Origin: an uncultured Nostoc sp.
Lineage (GTDB): Bacteria > Cyanobacteriota > Cyanobacteriia > Cyanobacteriales > Nostocaceae
Reading direction: 5' to 3'
Assembly: GCF_937863485.1 (NCBI RefSeq)
Contig: NZ_CALMFY010000002.1
Span: 1 to 49,527 of the forward strand
DNA length: 49,527 nucleotides
The notes beneath the pieces are model-generated. The model made no database searches. It had not been told where the DNA came from and saw only the letters and a program-made list of their open reading frames with translations. Below, in pieces: positions 16,297 to 26,686 of this stretch. The stretch's first letter is position 1. Every line of letters starts with the position of its first letter. Both the position numbers and the translations under genes were made by a program.

Positions 16297-17827
16297 ATGG
16301 CTAAAGAACTAAGTTTTCAAGGCAATGGTAAAGATCGCCTGCCACCCCAAAATATCGAGGCGGAAGAGGCCATCTTGGGCGGCATAATGCTAGATCCAGA
16401 AGCAATAAGCAGGATTTACGAAATCCTTATTCCAGAAGCCTTTTACATCAGCGCTCACAAAGATATTTATCAAGCAACACTGCGTCTTTACAGTCAGAGT
16501 AAACCTACAGACTTGCTCACAGTCACTAACTGGCTTGCTGACCACGACTTGCTGGCCCGCATTGGCGGAAGAAATAAATTAGCAACTCTGGTAGATTGCA
16601 CAGTGTCAGCCGTTAACATTGACGCTCTAGCAGGACTGGTAATGGAAAAGTACGTGCGGCGGCAGTTGATTAAAGGTGGTAATGAAATTGTGCATCTGGG
16701 TTATGAGACTGAAAAAGAGTTACCAATTGTCCTGGATCAGGCAGAACAAAAGGTTTTTCAACTATCTAATCAAATTTTATCTTCCAATACTGAGCACAAC
16801 AGCACAATTAATATTGCTGCTTATGAGGAATTATATTCAGATAATCCCATCTACCCCACAGGACTTCATGAACTTGATAATTTAATGTTGGGATTTGAAA
16901 ATGGCACACTCACTATAGTTGGGGGGAGGCCATCAATGGGTAAATCCTTCATCGGGTTGTTCCTGGCACTCCAGATGATCCTGCTCCACGATTTACCTGT
17001 GGCTATCTTCTCGTTGGAGATGACAAAAAAGCAATTGGAGTACAGACTGTGGAGTTTAATTAGTGTTACTAATATTTACAAGCATTTAGACTTGATCCCA
17101 CTGAAGAGCGATCGTATTCGTAGGCATCGTTCAGGTAGTAGACCTTTAGAAGACTGGGAATTTGCCAGTATTGCCAAAATTGTTGGTATAGCTTCAGAAC
17201 TACCACTGTACATGAATGACTCAAGGGGTATTACCGTTTCTGGAATTGCTTCCGAATGCCGTCAGGTAAGGGAGCAACGCGAAAAAGTGAGATCGGGGTT
17301 TAGTTCTCAATTATACCTCTATATTCTCAACAAAACTTGGTTTTTTAGTTGCGATCGCATCCCGAAACAAGCTATATACGTCCCAGGTTGCAGCACCTCA
17401 CAAAATCGCGTTGCTCCCTCAGGTAAAAGCCAAAGAAGGAAAGCTAGGGTTAGTTGTAGTTGATTACCTGCAAATGATGGCAGAGGATTCTGGGGGTAAC
17501 CGTAGTTATGAACTAGGTGACGTGGCACGGGGACTTTACAAAATGGCTGGGGAAATAGAAGTTCCTGTGTTGGCACTTTCTCAAATTTCTAGGGGAGTTG
17601 AGGGCAGACAGAATAAGCGCCCAATGATGAGTGACCTTAGCCAGTCGGGAATTCTAGAAATGGTCGCAGACAATATTATTCTCGCTTACCGGGATGAGTA
17701 CTATAACCCAGACACTACAGACCAAGGAATATTAGAGCTAATCATGGCTAAAGCACGGCACGGTGAAACAGGTACAGCAACAGTGTTTTTTGATAAGTCA
17801 TATGGAATTATGCGAAATTTGGGGTGA
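16297..17827 (+). pseudogene. dnaB: Replicative DNA helicase DnaB, interrupted by a 149-bp MITE
   Basis: The N-terminal domain reads LPPQNIEAEEAILGGIMLDP. The RecA-like domain has Walker A GGRPSMGKSF and, after the insertion, Walker B LGLVVVDYLQMM and SQISRGVEGRQNKRP. The MITE (17270-17418) splits it with an 8-bp duplication TCAGGTAA on both sides. Removing 157 bp (element plus one duplication) rejoins ECRQV to KAKEGKLG and gives an open frame of 457 residues, normal for DnaB. As it stands, translation ends at 17463 in a wrong frame with the helicase core incomplete. The Walker B half is open from within the element. The host chromosome presumably has its own dnaB. Confidence 0.85.
17270..17418. 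mobile_element. 149-bp MITE, copy 1 (in dnaB)
   Basis: Ends are GGGAGCAACGCG and CGCGTTGCTCCC, with similarity continuing inward (GTGAG/CTCAC). Perfect 8-bp target duplications TCAGGTAA lie at 17262-17269 and 17419-17426. By reading, the reverse complement is identical over all 149 bases to the copy at 27910-28058. No transposase is encoded. GGG ends with 8-bp duplications recall IS1595-type elements; other families also make 8-bp duplications. Confidence 0.9.
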
Positions 17828-18039
17828 GTCGCAAATCTAAGGTAAATAGAACTAATTGATCTGTCCAAATTGGATATATGGAACTACATACAGCCAGCAG
17901 ATTAGATCAAAGACTTCGCTATATAACCCAAGTTGTTAAGTACAGCGACAGAATTAATTACATTTTCACTAGGAAATTCAAACTTGAGAGCAAACCCAGG
18001 TTAAAGAATGAGGAGCTAACTTAGCCCAAGGAATTTATT

Positions 18040-20976
18040 ATGACTGATTATAAATACCAAGTTGGTGGCAGTTTGACAGTTAATGCACCTAGTTATGTGC
18101 AAAGACAAGCAGATACCCTGCTTTATGAGGCTCTCAAGCAGGGAGAGTGTTGCTATATACTGAACTCTCGACAAATGGGTAAATCCTCTCTGCTTGCAAG
18201 TACAAAACATTGCTTGGAACAAGAAGGATTTAAATGCAGTAGCATTGATATGTCGATTATTGGTACTTCACATATCACCCCACTCCAGTGGTATAAAAGT
18301 GTAGTTGGTGATTTATGGTTAGGTTTTAATTTATTAAATAAAATTAACTTAAAAAGTTGGTGGCGTGAACAAGAAGATATATCTTTATTAGAAAGATTAA
18401 GGTGGTTTATTGAAGAATTATTACAGCTTCATTTCCCTGACAAACGATTATTTATCTTTGTTGATGAAATTGATAGTATTCTGAGTTTAGATTTCTCAGT
18501 TGATGATTTTTTTGCACTGATTCGGTTTTGCTATAATCAACGAGCAATCAATTCTGAATATAAACGTATTACCTTTGCTATTTTCGGAGTGGCAACTCCA
18601 TTAGATTTGATTCAAAATAAAATACGTACACCATTTAATATTGGGAAATCAATAGAAATTCAGGGTTTTAAGCTACAAGAAACTCTCGCTTTAACAAAAG
18701 GATTGGAAGGAAAAGTAGTAAATCCAAAACGCATTTTAAAAGAGATATTATTTTGGACTGGTGGACAACCATTTCTTACTCAAAAGCTATGTAAAATTGT
18801 GGCAAATGAACAATCGCAAGATAGAGATAAATTACTAATAAATAATTCTCAATTATTTATTAGTAATTTAGTTAAATCACATATTATAAATAATTGGGAG
18901 TTTCAAGATGAACCTGAACATTTAAGAACCATAAGCTCACGTCTTCTAAAAAACGAGCAAACGGCAGGAAGATTGTTAGGAGTCTATCAGCAAATTTTAA
19001 TGGGTGAAGAAGTCACAAGTGATGATATTAGAGAAAAAAATGAGTTAATTCTATCGGGTTTAATTATCATATCTCAAGGAAAAATTCAAATAAAAAATAA
19101 AATTTATCAAGCTATATCTAATTTAGATTGGGTTGCTAAAAACCTAGAACATTTACGTCCATATTCTCAAAGCCTCAAAAATTGGGTTGCTAGTAATCAG
19201 CAAGATAACACTCAATTATTAAGAGGTATGAAATTGAAAGAAGCAGTAGCTTGGTCAGAAAATAAAAAACTTTCTAATATAGATTATCGGTTTATTGCTA
19301 CTAGTCAGCAGTTGGATAAACAAGAAATTGAAATAAATTTAAACGCAGAAAAAATTGAATTAGAAAAAGCACAGTTTACTCTGGCAGCTGCAAAGGAAGC
19401 GAATCGGATTTTGGATCAAGCCCGAAAAGCTACTAAATTAAATGCTGTATTACACTTTGGTAAACCGTATATTGTCAGCTTTGCAATTGGTATTTCTAGT
19501 TTTATTCTCCTGCTACGCTTTATTGGTTTGTTGCAGGGAATGGAATGGAATATGTTTGATAGCTTTTTGCAACAACGACCTCAAGCAGGAATTGATTCTC
19601 GTATTGTTGTAATTACAATTGATGAACCAGATTTGCAAAAAATAGGACAATACCCCATACCTGATAATATTTTGGTTAAAGCGCTCAACAAATTGAAAAC
19701 TTACCAACCTAAATTAATTGGGTTGGATTTATATCGAGATTTGCCTGTAGAACCAGGGTATCAAGAATTAGTAGAATTGTTCAAAGCTACTCCCAATCTT
19801 ATTGGTGTTGATAAAGTTGTAGGCACTAAGGTTGCACCGCCAAGAATATTAGCCCAATTAAGTCAGGTGGGTTTTAGTGACCAAGTATTGGATGGAGATG
19901 GTAAGGTACGTCGTGCCTTATTGACAGTGCGTTCATCGCAGACGTTGGCGCAGCCAGACACTCTTTACGAGACGCGCAAGGGACGCGGACTCGCTACCCT
20001 TCGGGAAGGGCAGTTCGCAACCGACGGGAAGCGGAGCCACTGCGCCTTTGCGGTTTCCCGACTTGTTCGCGCAGCGTCTCCCTTAGGAGAAGCAAGTGGC
20101 GTCCAGGACTGCGACTGCCTTACCGCTGCGCTATCGCCAAAAAATAAATTACGGCAGAGTTTGGGTTTACAATTAGCATTACAATACTTAAAAACTGTTG
20201 GCATCACTCCCCATCCTCATCCTGAAAATCGCCATCATATCCAACTTGGCAAAGCCTTAATAATACCCTTGCAGCCTTTTGACGGAGGCTATGTTCAGGC
20301 TGATACCGGAGGTTATCAAATTTTACTTAATTATCACGGTACAGAAGAAAATTTTCAAAGCTTCTCCATCACAGATCTGTTGCAAGAACGGATACCAAAA
20401 GAAAAAGTCCAAAATCGTATTGTCTTAATTGGTGCAACAGCTGAAAGTATTAATGACTTTTTTCAGACACCTTATAACAATCGCTTATTGGGGTCAACAA
20501 AACAAATGTCAGGAGTATTTATTCATGCTAATATTACCAGCCAAATATTAACCGCAGCGCTGCAAGGAAGAGGAATGTTGCAAACTTGGTCTGAGATATG
20601 GAAAAGCTTATGGATTTTGCTTTGGTCTGGGATTGGAACATTAATTGCTTGGCGATTAAAATCACCTAGACAATTAATGTTTCTCGTCACTAGCACTGGA
20701 CTAGGATTAATCGTGTTTAGTTATCTGGCATTTTTACAAGGTTGGTGGATTCCGATTATTCCCCCATTATTGGGATTAATACTTGCTCCAATTATCCTAC
20801 CTATGTTTGCAACTAAGCAGCTTGAGAAAATCCAACTCCAGCAAACTCTCAAGTTACTACTTGCGGTTGCAAAAGAGCAACCTGCTGCTGGAAAAATTGC
20901 GATTGAATATTTCAAACAAGCAGAAGGCAAAGAAAATCAGCAGTTGATTGACAAAATCATACAACAGGATGATTGA
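18040..20976 (+). CDS. AAA-like ATPase - CHASE2 sensor membrane protein
   Basis: Residues about 1-360 are an AAA-like (AAA_35-type) ATPase with P-loop [12 protein letters not shown], Walker [12 protein letters not shown] and the sensor region [12 protein letters not shown] Lys/Glu-rich helical linker follows. A membrane helix (about 480-505, [18 protein letters not shown]) then leads into a CHASE2 extracytoplasmic sensor ([33 protein letters not shown] near the end). Three closing membrane helices (about 850-925) and a short cytoplasmic tail follow. Such fusions are thought to couple an outside signal to a cytoplasmic STAND-like ATPase. Residues about 633-700 are an in-frame GC-rich repeat insertion. 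The start has AAGGAA upstream. It heads a CHASE2/DUF928/CHAT gene neighbourhood. Confidence 0.85.
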   Translation: MTDYKYQVGGSLTVNAPSYVQRQADTLLYEALKQGECCYILNSRQMGKSSLLASTKHCLEQEGFKCSSIDMSIIGTSHITPLQWYKSVVGDLWLGFNLLNKINLKSWWREQEDISLLERLRWFIEELLQLHFPDKRLFIFVDEIDSILSLDFSVDDFFALIRFCYNQRAINSEYKRITFAIFGVATPLDLIQNKIRTPFNIGKSIEIQGFKLQETLALTKGLEGKVVNPKRILKEILFWTGGQPFLTQKLCKIVANEQSQDRDKLLINNSQLFISNLVKSHIINNWEFQDEPEHLRTISSRLLKNEQTAGRLLGVYQQILMGEEVTSDDIREKNELILSGLIIISQGKIQIKNKIYQAISNLDWVAKNLEHLRPYSQSLKNWVASNQQDNTQLLRGMKLKEAVAWSENKKLSNIDYRFIATSQQLDKQEIEINLNAEKIELEKAQFTLAAAKEANRILDQARKATKLNAVLHFGKPYIVSFAIGISSFILLLRFIGLLQGMEWNMFDSFLQQRPQAGIDSRIVVITIDEPDLQKIGQYPIPDNILVKALNKLKTYQPKLIGLDLYRDLPVEPGYQELVELFKATPNLIGVDKVVGTKVAPPRILAQLSQVGFSDQVLDGDGKVRRALLTVRSSQTLAQPDTLYETRKGRGLATLREGQFATDGKRSHCAFAVSRLVRAASPLGEASGVQDCDCLTAALSPKNKLRQSLGLQLALQYLKTVGITPHPHPENRHHIQLGKALIIPLQPFDGGYVQADTGGYQILLNYHGTEENFQSFSITDLLQERIPKEKVQNRIVLIGATAESINDFFQTPYNNRLLGSTKQMSGVFIHANITSQILTAALQGRGMLQTWSEIWKSLWILLWSGIGTLIAWRLKSPRQLMFLVTSTGLGLIVFSYLAFLQGWWIPIIPPLLGLILAPIILPMFATKQLEKIQLQQTLKLLLAVAKEQPAAGKIAIEYFKQAEGKENQQLIDKIIQQDD
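19936..20138. repeat. GC-rich palindromic repeats inserted in frame in the CHASE2 gene
   Basis: This roughly 200-bp stretch is much richer in GC than its surroundings. It contains CTACCCTTCGGGAAG-type hairpins and the unit GCAGCGTCTCCCTTAGGAGA plus AGC (20071-20093), which also occurs in non-coding DNA at 1728-1750. The reading frame stays open across it, adding about 68 residues to the CHASE2 domain. Confidence 0.7.
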
Positions 20977-21450
20977 TTACAGGGGCGGAGGAGAAAAAGA
21001 ACAGTACAAGATGCAAAGACAATTCATAAAAAATCATAAATACTTAAAAATATATAAAATGGCGTTTGATACAGACATGAAAATCTTTGATTTTACTGTA
21101 TTATGCCGAGTGCGATTTTTACTCAAAGTCAACCAGAGGCTTTAGTACATACTTTGCGTTAACAAACACATTATATATAGATTTAAGTCAATGCTTGCTT
21201 CATAATGATGGGAGCTTTAATTATGGGATTGAACACAAGTAAGAAAAAACTAAGCAACAAGATTTGATTATCTGCTAAAAAGCTTGATATATAAAAGTTT
21301 TAGATAGCCATTATTTCGCAACCTACTTGCGCGGTCGTACCTAGCTGCGGCGATCGCCCCAGAACAAGCCCAGCTACAGCTAAACATTTATAAAGTCATT
21401 CAGTAATTCTCTATGCGATCACTATACTTAGTATATAACGGTTCATCTAT
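20977..21450. other. Intergenic, no gene supported
   Basis: AT-rich with scattered stops on both strands. A 65-codon frame at 20948-21145 has no family features. Two GATCGC sites lie near 21350. No clear terminator follows the CHASE2 gene. Confidence 0.3.
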
Positions 21451-22146
21451 GTGCAAGTTAAGAGGATGCGATGGAAATCTAAAACAATTTATCGAGCAGC
21501 ACTATGGTTAGTTATACCGATTTTGTTGACGATACCAGTTTCACTGCTTGCCATTAATATTGTTCCTCTATTTTTCTGTCAAGCACCTTTGGTCAACTCG
21601 AAACGCAAAACCTTCGATGTCATCATTGTACTTGGCAACCCAGCAAATTCAGACGGCAGTATTGGTGAGATTGCGCGGCAAAGAGTTCTCAAAGCTGTAT
21701 CCCTCCTTCACACTCGACGGGCGAAATACATTTTATTTTCAGGTGCAGCCGTATATAATCACTATGTTGAAGCCGATGTAATGGCAAATTTCGCCCACTC
21801 TATAGGAGTTCCTAGGAGTTCTTTAGTGACAGACACAGAGGCAAGAAATACTTACCAGAATCTATTCAATGCAACCAAGATTATGCTGAAGAATCACTGG
21901 TCTTCGGCTTTGATTGTTACGTCGCCATACCATGTCAGGCGTACTGCATTTATAGTGTCCCACATAGGCGGCATCGATTATCAAGTTGTGAAGTGCGAAG
22001 TACCAGTTACAGCATGGATTGAGCAATTGCTCATAGGTCAGTGGGAAAATTATCTGTTGACTCGATTAGCATTTGGTGGATACTCAAAATCCTATGGGTT
22101 GACTCAAGAACAGATGCTGCGACCGAGCAAGGAAGTTATGCGGTAA
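21451..22146 (+). CDS. YdcF/SanA-like DUF218 membrane protein
   Basis: The 231-residue product has one N-terminal membrane helix (WLVIPILLTIPVSLLAINIV). A DUF218 domain follows with FDVIIVLGNP, YILFSGA, VTDTEARNTYQN and ALIVTSPYHVRR, the conserved Asp, Glu-Ala-x-NT and SxxH/R positions. The family includes SanA (envelope barrier) and YdcF (SAM-binding); the reaction is not settled. It is anchored with the domain probably outside. The start may be GTG 21451 or ATG 21466, which differ by five residues. It is convergent with the DUF928 gene. Confidence 0.8.
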   Translation: MQVKRMRWKSKTIYRAALWLVIPILLTIPVSLLAINIVPLFFCQAPLVNSKRKTFDVIIVLGNPANSDGSIGEIARQRVLKAVSLLHTRRAKYILFSGAAVYNHYVEADVMANFAHSIGVPRSSLVTDTEARNTYQNLFNATKIMLKNHWSSALIVTSPYHVRRTAFIVSHIGGIDYQVVKCEVPVTAWIEQLLIGQWENYLLTRLAFGGYSKSYGLTQEQMLRPSKEVMR

Positions 22147-22421
22147 TGGCAACCCCAAACCTTTACTACAAATGATTGACAGCCTTTACAAAGTCGCCGT
22201 CTCTTAGCTGATTTTCTTACTTAGGCTAGCTTATTTATTCAGAGTATATGCTCTACTCTGCACCATTGAAATTTAGTCTACTAAAATTTATTCAAAAACT
22301 AAAGTTAGGAGTCAGGAACCCGAAATCGGATAATTTTTGGATAAAAAAGGCGGAAAAAAGCTCATGAAAGAAACTATCCCCGTAGCCATGCCTCCATTTT
22401 GTCCTTCTGCCTTTCTGTTCT

Positions 22422-23093
22422 TTACTCTGCTTTCTTAGCTTTCTCTATAGCCATGAGCATTTCATACCAGTATCCTCTCTGTGCGTACCAGTTTGCTTGA
22501 CCGATGATAGTCAACTGGCTCAACTCCCTATCTACTTTGGTGGTTTTTGCAACTCGTTGTACCCAACCTTTAAATATAGGATCGTCTGGTTGCACAGTTT
22601 TTCCACAGACAACTACCAATGACCATTCGTAATTTTTACCTACGGTTAGCGGCGTTTTTTCTTCGGGTTGAGTAAAGCTAACAATTCCTCCACTAGCAGT
22701 AATAGGTAAAAAAGTTTTTTCATAATAGTTACCCGTTTCATCTCTAAAGGTCAGCACAACCTTTTGTGCTGAAGTTTTGGGTAAGGAAATGAATACGGGA
22801 GGATGATCTTGGAAGGTTAACCCAAAGTTACGCTTTGGCATCAAAGGTCTAATCGCCTGTTCATTCTCAGAACACCTCAGCCCATCACGAGAACCTGCAC
22901 CAACAGTTTCACTTTTTGGTTCTGGCTCTCCAGGTGGTTCAAAAGTCTCTTGAAAAACGAATTGGTCTGGTAGGCTGGCAATTGAAGTGACTAATTCTGA
23001 TTGCACCAAACTGGGTAAAGTAAATATCAACAGTTGTAGAGATAAGCCAACAGTAAAGAATTTAAATTGATATGAGGCATTATTTACTATCAT
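22422..23093 (-). CDS. DUF928 secreted protein
   Basis: The 223-residue product has a hydrophobic signal region (FFTVGLSLQLLIFTLPSLV). The DUF928 pattern follows: GAGSRDG then C, PKRNFGLTFQDHPPVF, and YEWSLVVVCGK. Two cysteines (after GAGSRDGLR and in VVCGK) could form a disulfide. Function is unknown. In cyanobacteria the family usually neighbours CHAT-TPR, CHASE2 and haemagglutinin genes, as here. It lies 83 bp downstream of the CHAT gene on the same strand, so co-transcription is likely. Confidence 0.8.
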   Translation of the reverse strand: MIVNNASYQFKFFTVGLSLQLLIFTLPSLVQSELVTSIASLPDQFVFQETFEPPGEPEPKSETVGAGSRDGLRCSENEQAIRPLMPKRNFGLTFQDHPPVFISLPKTSAQKVVLTFRDETGNYYEKTFLPITASGGIVSFTQPEEKTPLTVGKNYEWSLVVVCGKTVQPDDPIFKGWVQRVAKTTKVDRELSQLTIIGQANWYAQRGYWYEMLMAIEKAKKAE

Positions 23094-23176
23094 TTTCTGA
23101 AATGTCTATGGTCAGTTGTTATTGCAAGAATTTTGAATTTTGAATTGTTAAGCCTCCCTAACTCCTTCATCGTGAG

Positions 23177-25708
23177 TCAACGCCAATTTCCTACTAGTAC
23201 AAACCCAGACCAATAATAAGGATGTTTGTACTGAGGAGAATTTAATAGAGATAGCTGCGCTTGACGCAGTGCTTCGGCTTTGCTGACGACCTTTTGGGTA
23301 AGCAAACGATAAAATTCTGCTATCAAGTCAGCAGTTGATTTGTCTTGTACTGACCAGAGGGTTGCTAGAGTACTCCTAGCACCAGAACGGATGGCAACTC
23401 CCGCCAATCCTAAAGCGGCGCGGTTGTCGCCTTTAGCTGTTTGACAAGCGCTGAGAACTAGCAATTCAATTGGTTGGCGTGGAGCATTTTTGCTCATTTT
23501 TGAAGATGCACCTTTTAACCATCTATCTAAATCTTTAACATTAATCCGGTCTTCCCAAGTTAAAAGAAATGTGTCGTCGGCTTTGGAGCTAAATTCACCG
23601 TGGGTGGCAAGATGAACTACAGAAAAGGGAACTTCTTCTATTTGCTTTTGGACGTTGGCGCGAGTAAATTTTTCATTTAATAGTATCTTTGCATGAACAT
23701 AGTTTGTAATTTGTTTAATTTCTTGTTTGACCCCAGGTAACTCAGCAAAGCCTTGACGTGCTTCTGCTAAACCCGCAGTTAAGGCTTGAAACTGTTGGGG
23801 AGGAAGATTCCGAGACTCTAATAGTTGCAAACCAGGAGTCAATGCTATGCTGTACTTTTGGATGATAAACTGTTGGCGATCGTGGAGAACTGCCATTGGT
23901 ACACTGCGTAAAAAACCATCCAAGACAAACACTAAGGTTTTAATCCCCTGAAGTTTTATCTCTTTTTCGGCAGGACGCAATAACCAATCATACAATTTTT
24001 GGGCAGAAGGTAGTACCTCATCAGGTAAGAAAGCAGGGTTTAAAGACTGGCGCAGTTCATCAAAAACCTCTGATTCCTCTTTTAAGGAAAGGTTTGTTCC
24101 ATAATGTTGCAAAGGTTGTCCAGCAAGAGAAACAACTACCTCCAAGCGACGTTCTAGCAAAATTGGGTAAATCACTGCGGCTTTTAAATCAATTTTATCG
24201 ATGGGTTGCGGTTTATAAGTTAAGCAGGCTTGGTGGAAGAAGTTTTCTAATTCTGCTAATTGCAGTGCTTCAATTGTTTTGCGAGATTTCTCTAAGTGTT
24301 GTTGCTTGATGATTTGTGGTAGGCTGTCTACATCTTGTAAAACTAATTGTACTAACTGCCGATACACTGGTTCAACGCGATCGCGGAAATTAAATTGCAC
24401 GTCAGGATTCAATTGCAGTAAGTCTTGACGCAGAGATGTTAAAAAACCAACAGCTTGTTCATAAGCAGTAATTGCTGACTCAATATTTCCCCTAGCTTTC
24501 TCAATTCGTCCTTGCTGCCACAACCAATTGACTGCAATATCATCTGCTTGCACTCCTTGTGCTAAAGTTAGTGCTGTTTGGGTGAGATTTAAGGCTTCTG
24601 AAAATTGCTGAGTTTGTTCGTAGAGATGTCCTAACTCTCCCAAAGCATAACTTTGCGCTCTTGCATCTGTTAATTCGCTGGCTTGTTTGACTGCTGTTGC
24701 CAAAAGTTGAGCAATGTCTTTTGTTTTTGATGATGACAGTTTCATCCAACTTGCTGCTAAATTAACTTGCGCGTAAATTCCCCAACGGCTGGGAGGAAGA
24801 TTAGCAAGACGTTCTTGAATTTGGGGTAATAATACTAGTGCAGCTGGATTTTGCTCAGTTTTTATTAAAAGACTGAGTTGGTTAAGGAGTGCTTCTAATT
24901 CAGTATGATCGCCACCAATTGCACTTGCTTGTTGATAAAATTCTAAGGCGGCTTTAAAATCTTCCCTAGCTCTAGCAGTATTCCCCAATCTTAAGAAGGT
25001 TTCCCCAATATCTGCGGTAGAATTTACAAGTTTGGCGATCGCTAAACTTTGCGATAATACTTGTTGCGATCGCTCTAAATCTCCCACGACTTGCAGAGTT
25101 ACCCCCAAACTTTGTAATCCCCTGGCTTTTAAGAGATTATCAGGTAAAGTAGCAAGGTCTTGATTGATTTGTTCTAGTTGCCTTTGGGCGCGACGATACT
25201 CTCCCAACGTTTGCAATGCTTGGGCTTGGTTAATCTGCGATAGCACAATCCCTGTTACATCCTTCAGGGAACAATAGATTTTCTCGGACTGCTGCCAAGT
25301 TTCTAAGGCTAATTCCGGTTGTCCAGTGTTAAATTGTAAACTTCCTTGGGTGTTGAGGACTTGGGCGTAAAGGAAGGAATCATCCATTGTTTTTAGGATA
25401 TTCTCTGCTTGGGTGATTAGCGATCGCGCCACTTCCCACTTGCCCAAGTCTTGATAAGCGATCGCTAAATAGTTGTAATTTAATGCTTGATAGTGCTGCT
25501 GTTTGCTTTGCTGAAATATCTGAGCTGCTTCTGACCAAATTTGTGCAGCTTCTACCAACTTTCCGGCATCATAAAGTTGTTTTCCTTGTTCGAGTAGGGT
25601 GACTGGGGATTGAGTTGGGTCAAGAGAATACTCAGCAGTGGCTGGTAAAACAGTTGTTATTAAGAAAAAGATTAGTAGGGCTAAAATTAGGTGAGGATGA
25701 ATACGCAT
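23177..25708 (-). CDS. CHAT-domain caspase-like protein with TPR repeats
   Basis: The 843-residue product opens with a signal or anchor segment (LILALLIFFLITTVLPATA). About ten TPR-like repeats follow (for example GKLVEAAQIWSEAAQIF, ARSLITQAENILK). The C-terminal CHAT domain has the catalytic dyad His703 (HLATHGEF) and Cys755 (LLVLSACQTAKG), then GARSTLATLWSV. CHAT proteins are caspase-like proteases or scaffolds; bacterial relatives include the Craspase protease TPR-CHAT. The predicted signal places this one outside the cytoplasm, unlike Craspase. It is followed by DUF928, with which it probably forms an operon. Its substrate is unknown. Confidence 0.88.
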   Translation of the reverse strand: MRIHPHLILALLIFFLITTVLPATAEYSLDPTQSPVTLLEQGKQLYDAGKLVEAAQIWSEAAQIFQQSKQQHYQALNYNYLAIAYQDLGKWEVARSLITQAENILKTMDDSFLYAQVLNTQGSLQFNTGQPELALETWQQSEKIYCSLKDVTGIVLSQINQAQALQTLGEYRRAQRQLEQINQDLATLPDNLLKARGLQSLGVTLQVVGDLERSQQVLSQSLAIAKLVNSTADIGETFLRLGNTARAREDFKAALEFYQQASAIGGDHTELEALLNQLSLLIKTEQNPAALVLLPQIQERLANLPPSRWGIYAQVNLAASWMKLSSSKTKDIAQLLATAVKQASELTDARAQSYALGELGHLYEQTQQFSEALNLTQTALTLAQGVQADDIAVNWLWQQGRIEKARGNIESAITAYEQAVGFLTSLRQDLLQLNPDVQFNFRDRVEPVYRQLVQLVLQDVDSLPQIIKQQHLEKSRKTIEALQLAELENFFHQACLTYKPQPIDKIDLKAAVIYPILLERRLEVVVSLAGQPLQHYGTNLSLKEESEVFDELRQSLNPAFLPDEVLPSAQKLYDWLLRPAEKEIKLQGIKTLVFVLDGFLRSVPMAVLHDRQQFIIQKYSIALTPGLQLLESRNLPPQQFQALTAGLAEARQGFAELPGVKQEIKQITNYVHAKILLNEKFTRANVQKQIEEVPFSVVHLATHGEFSSKADDTFLLTWEDRINVKDLDRWLKGASSKMSKNAPRQPIELLVLSACQTAKGDNRAALGLAGVAIRSGARSTLATLWSVQDKSTADLIAEFYRLLTQKVVSKAEALRQAQLSLLNSPQYKHPYYWSGFVLVGNWR

Positions 25709-25914
25709 AAATGGTCATAATAATTTGCGATTTATAACTCTTAGTTCGGAATTTTAGCGTTGATTAATCACATCAAGTCTGCTTAAGTAAATATATCTAG
25801 CTAATATTTACACATCAGGGTAGAGAGCATCTAGGTAAGAGGTATTAGTAAAACTTCAGTAGACATCACTTGGAGCTTCCAGGGTGGAGCATCGACAACG
25901 CTACTGAGCCGTAC

Positions 25915-26096
25915 TTAACCTTGTTTTTTCACTGTTGGAAAATAAGAATCGAAGTTAGACTCTGGAACTTTGATTTAACCAAGGTTTGAGACTTTGTTTT
26001 CTAACATTAACTAAAATTTCTAGCCAAAAATTGAAAAGTCAAGCTCTGAAAGCCTTTCAGCAATTGGGTTATCTCAAACTGATAAAACAAGGTTAA
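25915..26096. repeat. 182-bp segment bounded by 13-bp inverted repeats
   Basis: TTAACCTTGTTTT (25915-25927) and AAAACAAGGTTAA (26084-26096) are exact inverted copies. The inside is AT-rich without an intact gene. It may be a MITE or the two ends of a collapsed insertion sequence. No clear target duplication is visible. Confidence 0.4.
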
Positions 26097-26541
26097 TATC
26101 ATGCTATTAACATTCTAAAATTAGACGCCACAAAAGAATTGCACTTGGTTTCCTATGTCAATATATCATTCTTATACTTTTTTTAGGCATATAATTTATT
26201 ATTAGTCAATATTAATAATGTTAATAATATTAGTTGTTTTATTTCTAAAAACTCATTGTATTTTTGTTAAAGATTAATCTAAGATTACTATATTGACAAA
26301 TCTCCTTTATTGTATATAAATCAATATTTTTACGATCGGAATATGAACTTTATGTATTTTACTTTGGACGAAAAGTGGGAGAATATCTTGTAAGAAGCAG
26401 TACTTACAAATAATGACAATCACTAATGCCAGTCACCAATACGTTATATGCGCTTCGCTTCCAGAGCGCACTGGAGCCAAAAAACTCCTGAACCGAGTTC
26501 ATTATATGGACAGTCGCACCAATCGCTTACATACCATTTAG
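26097..26541. other. AT-rich intergenic with a palindromic repeat
   Basis: Holds a short GC-rich repeat (about 26449-26476) and a small hairpin CTTGTAAG/CTTACAAA (about 26387-26410). No gene is supported. The 25709-25914 part upstream is probably the CHAT promoter region. Confidence 0.3.
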
Positions 26542-26643
26542 ATGGATGGTGGGGATAGAGAAGAAGACTTTCTGCGTTGGGTGATGGATGTGTTTCGGTG
26601 GATTGTTGAGGTCGTCAAGAAACCTTTTACTATTTCTGGATAA
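26542..26643 (+). pseudogene. IS5-family transposase fragment
   Basis: The short frame reads MDGGDREEDFLRWVMDVFRW then IVEVVKKP. It resembles the IS5/IS1031-type segment DGGYxGxxFxxWVMDxFRWIVEVVxRP that precedes the WVVERTFGW catalytic Glu motif. Everything else of the transposase is missing. Confidence 0.55.
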
Positions 26644-26686
26644 GTTTTGGCAACATAAATGTGTAATTAATCAGGAGAACATCCTC

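Noticed and set aside
23177..25708. Craspase-type CRISPR-linked CHAT protease
   Set aside because: It has a signal segment and DUF928 neighbour, and there is no type III-E effector or CRISPR array nearby.
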